Shown here: positions 18,442 to 27,074 of the stretch, in pieces
Position numbering within the stretch: position 1 is the first letter of the stretch
Layout of the letters: each line of letters begins with the position of its first letter
Program-made: the position numbers and the translations under genes
Assembly (NCBI RefSeq): GCF_000231445.1
Contig: NZ_AGFR01000003.1
Span: forward strand, 907,376 to 971,375
Length of the DNA: 64,000 nt
From: Commensalibacter intestini A911
Lineage (GTDB): Bacteria; Pseudomonadota; Alphaproteobacteria; Acetobacterales; Acetobacteraceae
Direction: 5' to 3'
The notes under the pieces: model-generated
Seen by the model: only the letters and a program-made list of their open reading frames with translations
What the model was told of the DNA's origin: nothing
Database searches by the model: none

Positions 18442-19284
18442 ATGAAAAATCCGCTTTATATTGTTTGTGCTTCCTCTTTATCTTTATTCTGTGCCCCCGA
18501 TAGTTTTGCTGAAAATACAGACCATAAAAGTGGATTTTATGTGACTGGGAAAGTTGGAGCTTCTGTTTTACAACAAAAAAACCAAAAATATTTGGGACGT
18601 TATCAATATTATATGTCTAATACCAATACTGATTCATATGATCTTTATAATTATAGTTATGATGGTAAAGCCAATGGTACACATAGCAATGCAAGATTAG
18701 GTGGCGGTATTGCTGTTGGTTATAATTTTGATAATTATTTTCATGTTCCAGTACGTACTGAAATTGATGTAATGGCACGCATGAGAGACAGCTCTAACTA
18801 CCTCAGTGGTCGCCAAACCTATAATTACTCTTGGATGGCAAAAACAACTGATGAGCAACATGTTAATAATAAAGTTCAATTGAATACATTCATGTTTAAC
18901 GCTTTTTATGATTTTAAAAACAAATCCGCTTTTACCCCATATATTATGGCAGGCGTTGGTTTAGGATCATTTAAACACACATCAATACTCAACAATTCAG
19001 AAACAATATATGATACCTCTGATGAACCAATTAATTATTCAGAGTCAAAATCAAGAAAATCACGTACCGCAAATAATTTTGCTTGGAATGCCGGTGCTGG
19101 GGTTCGATATAAAATCAATGAAGATTTTGACTTAGATTTTAGCTACCGATATTTAGATGCAGGAAAATCATCCATGACTACATGGAGTGGCTCTACAGCA
19201 TATTATTACATAGGCGGTTATGAGAAATCAAAAACAAAAGTAGTAAGCCAAGACATGATGCTTGGGCTAACTTATAATTTCTAA
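18442..19284 (+). CDS. Outer-membrane beta-barrel protein (surface-antigen/OmpA-barrel type)
   Basis: 280 residues with a signal peptide (cleavage after SFA). The mature protein starts SGFYVTGKVGASVL and consists of alternating amphipathic strands and Tyr/Ser/Asn-rich loops (GGGIAVGYNF, FAWNAGAGVRYKI, DLDFSYRYLDAG), ending in MLGLTYNF with the C-terminal Phe used by the BAM machinery. The size fits an 8-stranded barrel related to Rickettsiales/alphaproteobacterial surface antigens. It follows the lipoprotein genes, and its last four bases overlap the convergent lipoprotein gene. Ligand or function unknown. Confidence 0.82.
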   Translation: MKNPLYIVCASSLSLFCAPDSFAENTDHKSGFYVTGKVGASVLQQKNQKYLGRYQYYMSNTNTDSYDLYNYSYDGKANGTHSNARLGGGIAVGYNFDNYFHVPVRTEIDVMARMRDSSNYLSGRQTYNYSWMAKTTDEQHVNNKVQLNTFMFNAFYDFKNKSAFTPYIMAGVGLGSFKHTSILNNSETIYDTSDEPINYSESKSRKSRTANNFAWNAGAGVRYKINEDFDLDFSYRYLDAGKSSMTTWSGSTAYYYIGGYEKSKTKVVSQDMMLGLTYNF

Positions 19285-19688
19285 GATAGATTCTTGGACA
19301 ATGTTTCAAAGAAACGTTGATATATATTTGGATCCTCTACAGGATATTGATTATATCGTGCGTTCATACGAATGATACTGCCATTTGTGGGTAAATGTTC
19401 AATAATAACATTTACCTGCATAATATGATCATTTTGTAATTGCATTGCCTCAATTAAACCCAGCTGCGTATCCACACGAATCACTTGAAAATCTAAACCT
19501 GCCAATGTTTTCATCACAGATTGCAACAATATTGTTTGATCTGTTTGACTAAATTGCTTGCTTTGCATAACTCTTAATTGTGAAGGTGGTGCTTTCGTTA
19601 ATTGCAAATCTTCAGGAGAATAAGAGGTGCTACAGCCAAGAAGCATCATGATACTTAAAAAACTGCCACATAAGTTAAATTTATTCAT
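19281..19688 (-). CDS. Lipoprotein of the local YQxFF family, member 4
   Basis: 135 residues; lipoprotein signal peptide with lipobox MLLGC followed by STS. Family blocks are LRVMQSKQFSQTD (QTR replaced by QSK), TLAGLDFQVIRVDTQLGLIEA and IYQRFFETLSKNL. It overlaps the upstream member 5 by four bases (ATGA) and the convergent barrel gene by four bases at its 3' end. Function unknown. Confidence 0.72.
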   Translation of the reverse strand: MNKFNLCGSFLSIMMLLGCSTSYSPEDLQLTKAPPSQLRVMQSKQFSQTDQTILLQSVMKTLAGLDFQVIRVDTQLGLIEAMQLQNDHIMQVNVIIEHLPTNGSIIRMNARYNQYPVEDPNIYQRFFETLSKNLS

Positions 19689-20299
19689 GGATGATCCTCT
19701 AAGTATAATGCTTTAGACACCGATTCAAAAAACTTTTGATAAATTGTTGCATCTTTAATCAGCCAGACTTCGTTCAGCATGCCTGTATTTAAGAAACTAC
19801 GTAACTCCACAGACACATGCATCTCATATCCCTTTTTATCAGCAACAGGATAAATCACAACCGATATCGATCCAATCTGACGTTGTACATAAGGAATGTC
19901 AGGACTATCCCCAAAAGATAAAAAAGGCCCAAAGGATACTCCAAAGCCAGTAGAAGAGCTTCCGATCCCTCCTCCCGCAATTGGAAATCCAAACAAACGA
20001 ACCGGGGCTCCTAACTCGTTGGTTTGATCCGCAAAGATCATTCCAGCTTGTGCATTTGCCTCACGAATCGTATAATGCTGATCTTGAATCACATTCATCG
20101 CAGCACGAATTAATGTATCGGGTTGATCGATCTCGAAAAAACGCGTTTGCATTGACTGTCGAGCTAATCGCTCTGGTGTCATGGTGACGGTATCTAATTT
20201 CGGAGTAGAGCTTAATCCACAACCGGACAGCAAAAATAAAAAGAAAATACTTACTCCAAAATAAGATTTAGTCTTAAAATATTTTTGCATACTCAGCAT
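19685..20299 (-). CDS. Lipoprotein of the local YQxFF family, member 5 (with insertion)
   Basis: 204 residues from ATG 20299, or 201 from ATG 20290. Lipoprotein signal with lipobox LLSGC and GLSS after it. The family blocks are QSMQTRFFEIDQ, VIQDQHYTIREANAQAGMIFA and IYQKFFESVSKALYL. Between the second and third is a Gly-rich insertion of about 40 residues (FPIAGGGIGSSSTGFGVSFG) absent from the other members; it could be a membrane or barrel contact. First gene of a two-gene minus-strand unit. Function unknown. Confidence 0.72.
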   Translation of the reverse strand: MLSMQKYFKTKSYFGVSIFFLFLLSGCGLSSTPKLDTVTMTPERLARQSMQTRFFEIDQPDTLIRAAMNVIQDQHYTIREANAQAGMIFADQTNELGAPVRLFGFPIAGGGIGSSSTGFGVSFGPFLSFGDSPDIPYVQRQIGSISVVIYPVADKKGYEMHVSVELRSFLNTGMLNEVWLIKDATIYQKFFESVSKALYLEDHP

Positions 20300-20473
20300 G
20301 TTTTATACATTCCATCCGCGTTTATCGAATAAATACTAAAATAAACGATATCAGCATAATTAAAAATAAAATAATTTTATAAAGAAAAAATATTCTTTAT
20401 ATATTTACTTTCTTTCTGCGTTATTTTTTTATAGGTTAAGACCTTTCATTATCACTTCATATTAAGATTAACG

Positions 20474-20803
20474 ATGGCAAATCCTTCTCCTTCATTTTCT
20501 TTTGATATTCGTGCTGGCACTATTATTGATGCTACAGCTAACTCCTCTCTTGGAAGTTATTTGTTAAAAGTAAATTTTGGTTCAATTATAGGGATCAGAA
20601 CATGCGTATTACATACGGCTCCGCATATTCGTGCGGAATCCCTCTTGGAAAAACATGTCTGTGCCATTATTAACTTTCCTGAATATAAAAAAAATATCAA
20701 AACACTAAATACAATATTACTTTGTATGCCTGATACTCATGGACATTATGTCCCCATTCAACCTGATCATTGTATCCCTAACGGAGGTTCCCTTTTTTCA
20801 TGA
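20474..20803 (+). CDS. CsaA-like tRNA-binding OB-fold protein
   Basis: 109 residues resembling CsaA/EMAP-II-type OB folds, which bind tRNA and have been described as chaperone-like. Seen are FDIRAGTIIDA at the start, a KVNFG strand, VCAIINFPEYKKNIKT (NFP as in CsaA), and the end HCIPNGGSLF as in the family's PNGGRLF. The middle is more divergent than in typical CsaA, so substrate behaviour may differ. Its stop overlaps the gpt start by four bases, implying translational coupling. Confidence 0.75.
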   Translation: MANPSPSFSFDIRAGTIIDATANSSLGSYLLKVNFGSIIGIRTCVLHTAPHIRAESLLEKHVCAIINFPEYKKNIKTLNTILLCMPDTHGHYVPIQPDHCIPNGGSLFS

Positions 20804-21270
20804 CAACTCAATATTTGACCATTTCATGGGATCAACTTCACCGAGATGCCCGTATTCTTTGTGAACGCCTTAGCAATAAAAAAATCAAAGGAATTGTCGC
20901 CGTTACCAGAGGTGGAATGGTGCCCGCAGCAATTATTGCTCGTGAGTTAGAATGTCGCCTCATCGAAACTGTTTCAATCATCAGCTATGATGAGGAAAAA
21001 CAAGGTGAATTGAAAATCATCAAATCACCAACCGTTGCAGGTGACGGTGAAGGATTCTTAATCGTTGATGATTTAGTTGATTCGGGGATTACGGCAAAAG
21101 CAATCCGTAAATTACTTCCAAAAGCATATTTTGTTTGTTTATATGCAAAACCTGCTGGAAAACCTTGCACTGATGACTTTATTATGGAAGTTCAACAAGA
21201 TACATGGATTTTATTTCCATGGGATTCTGCTCCAGCCTTTGCTCCACCCCTCGTAAAAAATCAAAAATAA
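20800..21270 (+). CDS. gpt: Xanthine phosphoribosyltransferase
   Basis: Salvages xanthine and guanine to XMP and GMP using PRPP. 156 residues, as in XGPRT. Visible are AVTRGGMVPAAIIAREL, the PRPP-binding motif FLIVDDLVDSGITA, and the C-terminal DTWILFPWD that is characteristic of Gpt. ATG 20800 overlaps the upstream CsaA-like gene by four bases. A spacer then leads to tRNA-Pro. Confidence 0.93.
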   Translation: MTTQYLTISWDQLHRDARILCERLSNKKIKGIVAVTRGGMVPAAIIARELECRLIETVSIISYDEEKQGELKIIKSPTVAGDGEGFLIVDDLVDSGITAKAIRKLLPKAYFVCLYAKPAGKPCTDDFIMEVQQDTWILFPWDSAPAFAPPLVKNQK

Positions 21271-21339
21271 AAAAAAATGAAAATTTTTAATAAAAAACAC
21301 TTGCGTTCTTTTTCGGAACCAGCTAAATAAGTGTTCATT

Positions 21340-21417
21340 CGGGGTGTGGCGCAGCCTGGCTAGCGCGCTTGTTTTGGGTACAAGAGGCCCCCGGTTCGAA
21401 TCCGGGCTCCCCGACCA
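21340..21417 (+). tRNA. tRNA-Pro (anticodon TGG)
   Basis: Cloverleaf from CGGGGTG to CTCCCCG-ACCA with encoded CCA. The anticodon stem CTTGT/ACAAG encloses TTTGGGT, anticodon TGG. The T loop is GGTTCGAATCC. One T-T mismatch is seen in the acceptor stem. Confidence 0.97.
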
Positions 21418-21425
21418 TTAATAAA

Positions 21426-21456
21426 CTCTAACTTATCAAAGTTAGAGCTTTTTTTT
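21426..21456 (+). terminator. Terminator after tRNA-Pro
   Basis: A perfect 9-base-pair stem CTCTAACTT/AAGTTAGAG, loop ATCA, then C and T8. Confidence 0.88.
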
Positions 21457-21473
21457 GAAATAAAGAGGATTAC

Positions 21474-21779
21474 ATGGCAAAGGCTCGTATTTATAAACGC
21501 GCCAAAAAGGCAACTCAATCAGGGCATGCTCGTCACTTGTGGGTTCTTGATTTTGGACAATCCTCTCCTCGCTCTCATGACCCAGTTACAGGTTGGGTCG
21601 GTAGTAGCGATACGCAAACACAGGTTAGCATTTCTTTTCAAACTAAAGAACAAGCAATTGATTATGCTCTACGTAAGTCTATTGCTTATGATATAGAAGA
21701 ACCTGGAACAACACGCTACGTTGTTAAGGATTATGAAGATAACTTCCATAGTAATCGTAAGATGAACTGGACGCATTAA
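21474..21779 (+). CDS. NDUFS4-like complex I accessory subunit (ETC_C1_NDUFA4 family)
   Basis: 101 residues; a small soluble accessory subunit of the alphaproteobacterial and mitochondrial NADH:ubiquinone oxidoreductase. The family pattern is plain: ARIYKRAKKATQSG, then WVLDFGQSSPRSHDPVTGW, FQTKEQAIDYA, and an end of DNF...RKMNWTH. AGAGGA lies before ATG 21474. It sits alone between two tRNA genes, away from any nuo operon. Supports alphaproteobacterial ancestry. Confidence 0.92.
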   Translation: MAKARIYKRAKKATQSGHARHLWVLDFGQSSPRSHDPVTGWVGSSDTQTQVSISFQTKEQAIDYALRKSIAYDIEEPGTTRYVVKDYEDNFHSNRKMNWTH

Positions 21780-21787
21780 TTTATTAA

Positions 21788-21864
21788 GCGCCCTTAGCTC
21801 AGCAGGATAGAGCAACAGCCTTCTAAGCTGTGGGCCGCTGGTTCGAATCCAGCAGGGCGCACCA
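21788..21864 (+). tRNA. tRNA-Arg (anticodon TCT)
   Basis: Acceptor GCGCCCT/AGGGCGC followed by ACCA. Anticodon stem ACAGC/GCTGT around CTTCTAA, anticodon TCT. T arm CTGGTTCGAATCCAG. Confidence 0.97.
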
Positions 21865-21886
21865 TAAATTATTTACTGTTCAAATC

Positions 21887-22672
21887 CTATAATATTTTTA
21901 TATTTGGCAAATCCCATATTTTTTTCTGTTGTTGATAAGCTTTCATAGGTAATAAAACAAATACAGGATGATATTGTTGTTTTAGCCAACTTAATATCTT
22001 TTTCATATTTCTCTCTTCCATAGAAGTGCAGCCTGCCGTTGTTGCATTACTCTGTGTTCTTAGGTGAACAAAAATACAACTTCCTAATTTAGGAGTATTT
22101 TTAGGATTGTAACCTAACACAAACCCCAGCTTATATAATTGATCTCCATTTAAATAAATATCACGTCGCATTGGTTCCGTTGAATCTTTAGTAATATCAA
22201 AAGATATTTGTTGATGATCAACAACCTGGTTGTAATAAGGGGATTGGCTATTATCAATACAATAATCGTCTTTTGTAAACGCTTTGTAAGGATAGCTAGC
22301 ATCATTAAATTTTTGTGCATAACCGAAACTATATCCCACTTGGAAAATACCAGCGGGACTACGCATATCCCCTTCTTTTTTTATGATACCATCATGCACT
22401 AAAGGAGATATTATCCCCTCGCCCCATGCTGCCCCATTCTTTCCCAAAGAAACAGGAAAAGAAGTTCCTATAGGTATCCATTGGTGATTTTTATATTGAA
22501 ATCTTAACAATACACCCTGATTAGCATTCCAATCAGAAGATAGAACTAAAATCATTTGCTGATTTTGTTTCCATGAAATTTCAGACTCTCTCTTATCTTG
22601 AACTGCGCATGCCGATAATACAGTCACTCCTAAAATTGCAGTAGATAGACAAAGGAAACATTTCTTACTCAT
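21887..22672 (-). CDS. L,D-transpeptidase (YkuD domain) lipoprotein
   Basis: 261 residues, a YkuD-fold enzyme of the YafK-like group that cross-links peptidoglycan or attaches or removes lipoproteins at the cell wall. The lipoprotein signal has lipobox LSAC. The catalytic block is FVHLRTQSNATTAGCTS with His203 and Cys215 and the nearby Thr-Ala-Gly-Cys-Thr-Ser pattern of the family. PAGIFQVGYSFG upstream is also typical. The protein should act in the periplasm. Divergent from galE. Confidence 0.88.
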   Translation of the reverse strand: MSKKCFLCLSTAILGVTVLSACAVQDKRESEISWKQNQQMILVLSSDWNANQGVLLRFQYKNHQWIPIGTSFPVSLGKNGAAWGEGIISPLVHDGIIKKEGDMRSPAGIFQVGYSFGYAQKFNDASYPYKAFTKDDYCIDNSQSPYYNQVVDHQQISFDITKDSTEPMRRDIYLNGDQLYKLGFVLGYNPKNTPKLGSCIFVHLRTQSNATTAGCTSMEERNMKKILSWLKQQYHPVFVLLPMKAYQQQKKIWDLPNIKIL

Positions 22673-22811
22673 GCAAAAATCCTGAAAATATTAACCATAC
22701 CGATCATATACTATAGCTTATCAAAAAGAAGCTATTTGAATAATTTTGATTTAAATATATAATTCCTAACAAAATCTAGTCATTATCTCTTATATAAAAG
22801 GTCTCTAGAGA

Positions 22812-23825
22812 ATGAAAATCTTAGTTACTGGTGGATGTGGGTATATTGGTAGCCATACATGTGTCCAATTAATTCATCAAGGATATGAACCTGTTATTAT
22901 TGACAACCTCTGCAACAGTAAAGAAATGGTTCTTGACCGTATTCAAGAAATTACAGGACAAAAACCACAGTTTTATCAAGGCGATATCCGAGATAAAACA
23001 TTACTAAAGCAAATATTCTCAGAGAATAAAATTGATAGCGTTATTCATTTTGCTGGATTAAAAGCTGTTGGAGAATCAGTTCATAAACCTTTAGAATATT
23101 ATGATTGTAATGTTTATGGCTCTTTAATTCTCTTTGAAGCCATGAGAGATGCCAATGTAAAGAAAATAATTTTCAGCTCTTCAGCAACAGTTTATGGCAC
23201 TCAACCGATTGTTCCATATGTTGAAACAATGGAAACTGGCGAACCAACACAACCTTATGGGCGCAGTAAACTTTTTATTGAAAAAATCTTACAAGATTTA
23301 ATTGTTACTGAACCTGATTGGTCGATTACATTATTAAGATACTTTAATCCTGTTGGTGCTCATCCTTCTGGGTTAATGGGAGAAGATCCTCAAGGTATTC
23401 CCAATAACCTTATGCCTTATATGACACAGGTTGCTATTGGCAAGCGTAAATCTCTTGCTGTTTTTGGTAAAGATTATGAAACCACAGATGGTACTTGTGT
23501 ACGTGATTATATCCACGTGATGGATCTTGCAGACGGACATTTAGCAGCATTAAAGTATAATCAAGAGCAAACCGGCTCACATATCTTTAATCTTGGTTCT
23601 GGTCATGGAAACAGCGTCCTTGAAGTAATTGCCGCTTTTGAAGACGTATTTGGTAAAAAACTGGCTTGGCACTTTGCACCACGTCGTGCTGGTGACTTAC
23701 CTGCTTATTGGGCAGATGCAAATAAAGCAAAAGAATTACTTCATTGGGAAACTAAGCTAAGCCTACATGATATGGTCAAAGATTCTTGGAATTGGCAACG
23801 TCAAAATCCAAAAGGTTTTGTCTAA
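22812..23825 (+). CDS. galE: UDP-glucose 4-epimerase
   Basis: Interconverts UDP-glucose and UDP-galactose. 337 residues. The N-terminal Rossmann motif VTGGCGYIGSHT binds NAD, and the short-chain dehydrogenase pair lies in PYGRSK with Tyr149 and Lys153; SSSATVYG gives the catalytic Ser/Thr. First gene of a galE-galT-galK operon; GGAGAG before galT follows 20 bases after the stop. Product feeds exopolysaccharide/LPS as well as galactose catabolism. Confidence 0.96.
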   Translation: MKILVTGGCGYIGSHTCVQLIHQGYEPVIIDNLCNSKEMVLDRIQEITGQKPQFYQGDIRDKTLLKQIFSENKIDSVIHFAGLKAVGESVHKPLEYYDCNVYGSLILFEAMRDANVKKIIFSSSATVYGTQPIVPYVETMETGEPTQPYGRSKLFIEKILQDLIVTEPDWSITLLRYFNPVGAHPSGLMGEDPQGIPNNLMPYMTQVAIGKRKSLAVFGKDYETTDGTCVRDYIHVMDLADGHLAALKYNQEQTGSHIFNLGSGHGNSVLEVIAAFEDVFGKKLAWHFAPRRAGDLPAYWADANKAKELLHWETKLSLHDMVKDSWNWQRQNPKGFV

Positions 23826-23848
23826 TACTCTAACAAAGGAGAGATCCA

Positions 23849-24889
23849 ATGATTTCATTTAATCCTGTTGATCATCCACATCAACGTTATAATCCCTTAA
23901 CGGATGAATGGGTGTTGGTCTCTCCTCATAGAGCTAAGCGACCTTGGCAAGGACAAACAGAGCCTCCTGTGCATAAAGAAGTCATTACTCATGATCCTGA
24001 CTGTTATTTGTGTGCTGGAAATAAAAGAATAACTGGCGATATTAACCCTAATTATACCTCGACTTATGTTTTTACGAATGATTTTTCAGCCTTACTTCCC
24101 GATACACCTGCCTATCAAACATTAGATAATCCTCTATTTAAGATAGAAAGCGTGCAAGGATGTTGTAAGGTTATTTGCTTTTCTCCAGATCATAGCAAAA
24201 CCATACCCGAACTGCTTGTTTCATCTATTCAAGACATCGTTAAAACATGGATAGAACAATTAAATGAACTCGGGAAAACTTACAAATGGGTTCAACTATT
24301 TGAAAATAAGGGTGCGATGATGGGATGTTCCAATCCTCACCCTCATGGACAAATATGGAGCAGCAATTTTATTCCTCAGGAAATCAAAACTGAAGATTTA
24401 CATCAAAAAAACTATTATCAAAAGCATCGCTCTTTATTACTGATAGACTATGTTCAAAAAGAACTAGAGATGAAAGAGCGTATTGTCGTAGAAACAGAAT
24501 ATTGGGTTGCGCTTGTTCCTTATTGGGCTGTATGGCCTTTTGAAATCCTCTTACTTCCCAAACAAGTTGTTCATCGTTTAAATGAGCTTTCTCCCAAACA
24601 GCAAGAAGATTTAGCCGTTATTCTAAAAGCACTCACCACAAAGTATGATAATTTATTTCAATGCTCTTTCCCTTATTCGATGGGATGGCATGGTGCTCCT
24701 TTTATAGAACAACCAAACGATCATTGGCAACTTCACGCTCATTTCTATCCGCCCCTATTACGCTCAGCAACAACTAAGAAATTCTTAGTTGGCTATGAAA
24801 TGCTTGCCCAAGCACAACGAGACATTACCCCAGAACAAGCAGCAGAACGCCTTCGCGTATTAAGCAATATCCATTATAAAGAAGCATAG
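23849..24889 (+). CDS. galT: Galactose-1-phosphate uridylyltransferase
   Basis: Second Leloir enzyme, transferring UMP between UDP-glucose and galactose 1-phosphate. 346 residues. The catalytic motif [11 protein letters not shown] has His164 and the nucleophile His166. A CYLC pair near residue 52 is the metal site, and a second [11 protein letters not shown] region is near the C-terminus. RBS AAAGGAGAG. Ends three bases before galK. Confidence 0.96.
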   Translation: MISFNPVDHPHQRYNPLTDEWVLVSPHRAKRPWQGQTEPPVHKEVITHDPDCYLCAGNKRITGDINPNYTSTYVFTNDFSALLPDTPAYQTLDNPLFKIESVQGCCKVICFSPDHSKTIPELLVSSIQDIVKTWIEQLNELGKTYKWVQLFENKGAMMGCSNPHPHGQIWSSNFIPQEIKTEDLHQKNYYQKHRSLLLIDYVQKELEMKERIVVETEYWVALVPYWAVWPFEILLLPKQVVHRLNELSPKQQEDLAVILKALTTKYDNLFQCSFPYSMGWHGAPFIEQPNDHWQLHAHFYPPLLRSATTKKFLVGYEMLAQAQRDITPEQAAERLRVLSNIHYKEA

Positions 24890-24892
24890 ATC

Positions 24893-26041
24893 ATGAGAGA
24901 ACTTACCAAAGAAGCCTTAAATCAATTTGAAAAACATTATGGATACTCTGCTGAACTCTTAATCCAAGCCCCTGGTCGTGTTAATTTAATTGGTGAGCAT
25001 ACGGATTATAATGATGGTTTTGTTTTACCTTGTGCTATTGATTACAGCACGATTGTTGCCAGCAAAAAAAGATCTGACTATCTCGTCAATATTATTGCGA
25101 TTGATTTTAACAGCAAAGATCATTTTCAACTGGATCAACCTATTGTTAAATCAGAGCATGGTTGGGCAAATTATGTACGTGGTGTGTTTAAATATGTTCA
25201 AGAAACACATCCTAACTTTACAGGTGTTGATTTAATTATTCATGGGAATGTCCCTCTAGGGGCTGGCTTAAGTTCCTCTGCTGCTTTGGAAGTTTCCATC
25301 GCGACAACGATCAAAACCCTTTATAATTTATCTATTGATCCCAAAGAGCTCGCTAAGATTTGCCAAAAAGCAGAAAATAAATTCGTTGGAATGAATTGTG
25401 GCATTATGGATCAATTCATCTCAACACTTGGAGAGCAAAATCATGCATTACTCGTTGATTGTCGTAGCTTAGAAACAAAATCTATTTCAATGCCAAAAAA
25501 TCTATCTGTTGTTATCATTAATAGTAATGTTAAACATGGCTTGGTAGATAGTGAATATAATTTACGTCGTCAACAATGTGAAGAAGCAGCGAGCATCTTA
25601 AATGTTTCTAAATTACGAGATGCTACGATTGAGTTATTAGAGAAACATAAAGACGAGATGAGCGACGTTGTCTATCGTCGAGCAAGGCATATTATCACTG
25701 AAAATGCTCGCACAATTAATGCAGCAAAAGCCTTAACCAATAATGATATTGTGACAATGAGTGAGCTTATGCAAGCTGGTCATCTATCCATGAAAGATGA
25801 TTTTGAAATCACAGTTCCTGCCGTTGATTGCTTGGTTGACATTGTAAAAGCTGAAATCGGCAACAAAGGTGGTGTCCGTATGACAGGTGGCGGTTTTGGT
25901 GGTTGTGTTGTTGCTCTTGTTCCTAACGAAATGGTTGAGCAAGTACGTAAAGCTGTTGAAAACCAATATCACACTCAAACAGGATTAAAAGAAAGCTTTT
26001 ATCTTTGCCATGCTATGAATGGTGCTGGCAAAATCTCTTAA
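24893..26041 (+). CDS. galK: Galactokinase
   Basis: Phosphorylates galactose. 382 residues, GHMP-kinase fold: the galactose signature GRVNLIGEHTDYNDG near residue 27, the ATP loop VPLGAGLSSSAALEVS, and the C-terminal MTGGGFGGCVVALV. Completes the galETK operon; galM lies about 4 kb away on the other strand. Confidence 0.96.
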   Translation: MRELTKEALNQFEKHYGYSAELLIQAPGRVNLIGEHTDYNDGFVLPCAIDYSTIVASKKRSDYLVNIIAIDFNSKDHFQLDQPIVKSEHGWANYVRGVFKYVQETHPNFTGVDLIIHGNVPLGAGLSSSAALEVSIATTIKTLYNLSIDPKELAKICQKAENKFVGMNCGIMDQFISTLGEQNHALLVDCRSLETKSISMPKNLSVVIINSNVKHGLVDSEYNLRRQQCEEAASILNVSKLRDATIELLEKHKDEMSDVVYRRARHIITENARTINAAKALTNNDIVTMSELMQAGHLSMKDDFEITVPAVDCLVDIVKAEIGNKGGVRMTGGGFGGCVVALVPNEMVEQVRKAVENQYHTQTGLKESFYLCHAMNGAGKIS

Positions 26042-26050
26042 TAATCTTAC

Positions 26051-26076
26051 AAAAAATAGTTTCTTAGCTATTTTTT
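26051..26076. terminator. Probable bidirectional terminator between galK and the esterase
   Basis: Arms AAAAAATAG and CTATTTTTT give A on one side and T on the other on both strands. It overlaps the esterase stop region. The stem has little G+C, so strength is uncertain. Confidence 0.5.
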
Positions 26077-26969
26077 AACCACTCTTCATAATGACCTGGC
26101 CATGCAGCTGCTGGCGTATTTGGCTTACCCAATGCAAAACCATGCCCACCTATTGGATAACGATACAACGTAACAGGCACATGATTTTCCTGACAAGTTT
26201 GCTCCATAATCAATATATTTTGAAGTTTTGCAATAGGATCATTATCTGCTTGAACTAGGAAAAAAGGTGGAGAGTCAGGGGTCACATAAGTTTGCACTGA
26301 CCATGCGATATCTTCTTCATTGCTTGCATTTTTTCCAACTAAAACATTATGAGTTGATGTATGCGTGTAAGGCTTTTCCAAAGTAATAATTGGATAAATT
26401 AGTGCTGCTTTATCAACTATAATTGGTGTTTGATCCAATGTATCTTGTGGAGGATACGATTCAAAATGAGGACGAAGTACCGCCATTCCCATCAAATGCC
26501 CACCAGCTGAAAAACCTAACACACTGACTTTTTTCTCATATTGCTGCACAATCCGTAATGCACGTTGAGCATCTTGCAAAGATACTAAGTTTCCGTCTTT
26601 CCAACCTTCGCCTGGCAAACGATAAGTCAAAATGTAAACAGTATAACCACGAGCTACTAACCACTCTGCTGCTGGACGAGATTCTAACCCAATTGCAATA
26701 TTTCTATAACCACCACCACCAGCAACTAATACCCCATGACCATTTGGCTGCGATGGCGTTAAGATCGTTAGCGTCGGTATTACAATATTACTGACATTTC
26801 CCTTAGGGGATATAAATAACTTGCCCCGTGGCCCACCACCTCCAGGAGGTATATCTGACCATAATGCCATCGTTTTTTCTTGATATGCAGGTTTAGATGC
26901 TGCTGATTTAACAGTACCCGCTAGTAAACCTGCAGTTACAGAAGCCATTAAAAATTGGCGGCGGTTCAT
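26064..26969 (-). CDS. Alpha/beta-hydrolase (esterase) with twin-arginine-like leader
   Basis: 301 residues. The leader MNRRQFLMASVTAGLLAG has RRQFL and a hydrophobic core, suggesting Tat export. The hydrolase core has GGGYRNIAIG (oxyanion loop), the nucleophile elbow GFSAGGH, an Asp in VQADNDPIA and the His in GGHGFALG, so the triad is complete. The pattern is like the acetyl-xylan/BD-FAE-type carbohydrate esterases. The substrate cannot be told from sequence; position next to gal genes hints at sugar ester cleavage but they are convergent. Confidence 0.82.
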   Translation of the reverse strand: MNRRQFLMASVTAGLLAGTVKSAASKPAYQEKTMALWSDIPPGGGGPRGKLFISPKGNVSNIVIPTLTILTPSQPNGHGVLVAGGGGYRNIAIGLESRPAAEWLVARGYTVYILTYRLPGEGWKDGNLVSLQDAQRALRIVQQYEKKVSVLGFSAGGHLMGMAVLRPHFESYPPQDTLDQTPIIVDKAALIYPIITLEKPYTHTSTHNVLVGKNASNEEDIAWSVQTYVTPDSPPFFLVQADNDPIAKLQNILIMEQTCQENHVPVTLYRYPIGGHGFALGKPNTPAAAWPGHYEEWLKNS

Positions 26970-27074
26970 AAGATCAAGCCCTTACAGTAAATATTTATCA
27001 TATCAATGGTATATATTATCTTCAAAGTTGATTTGAAAATTTTGAACTACCGCCTCATTAAGGCTAATAAATCA

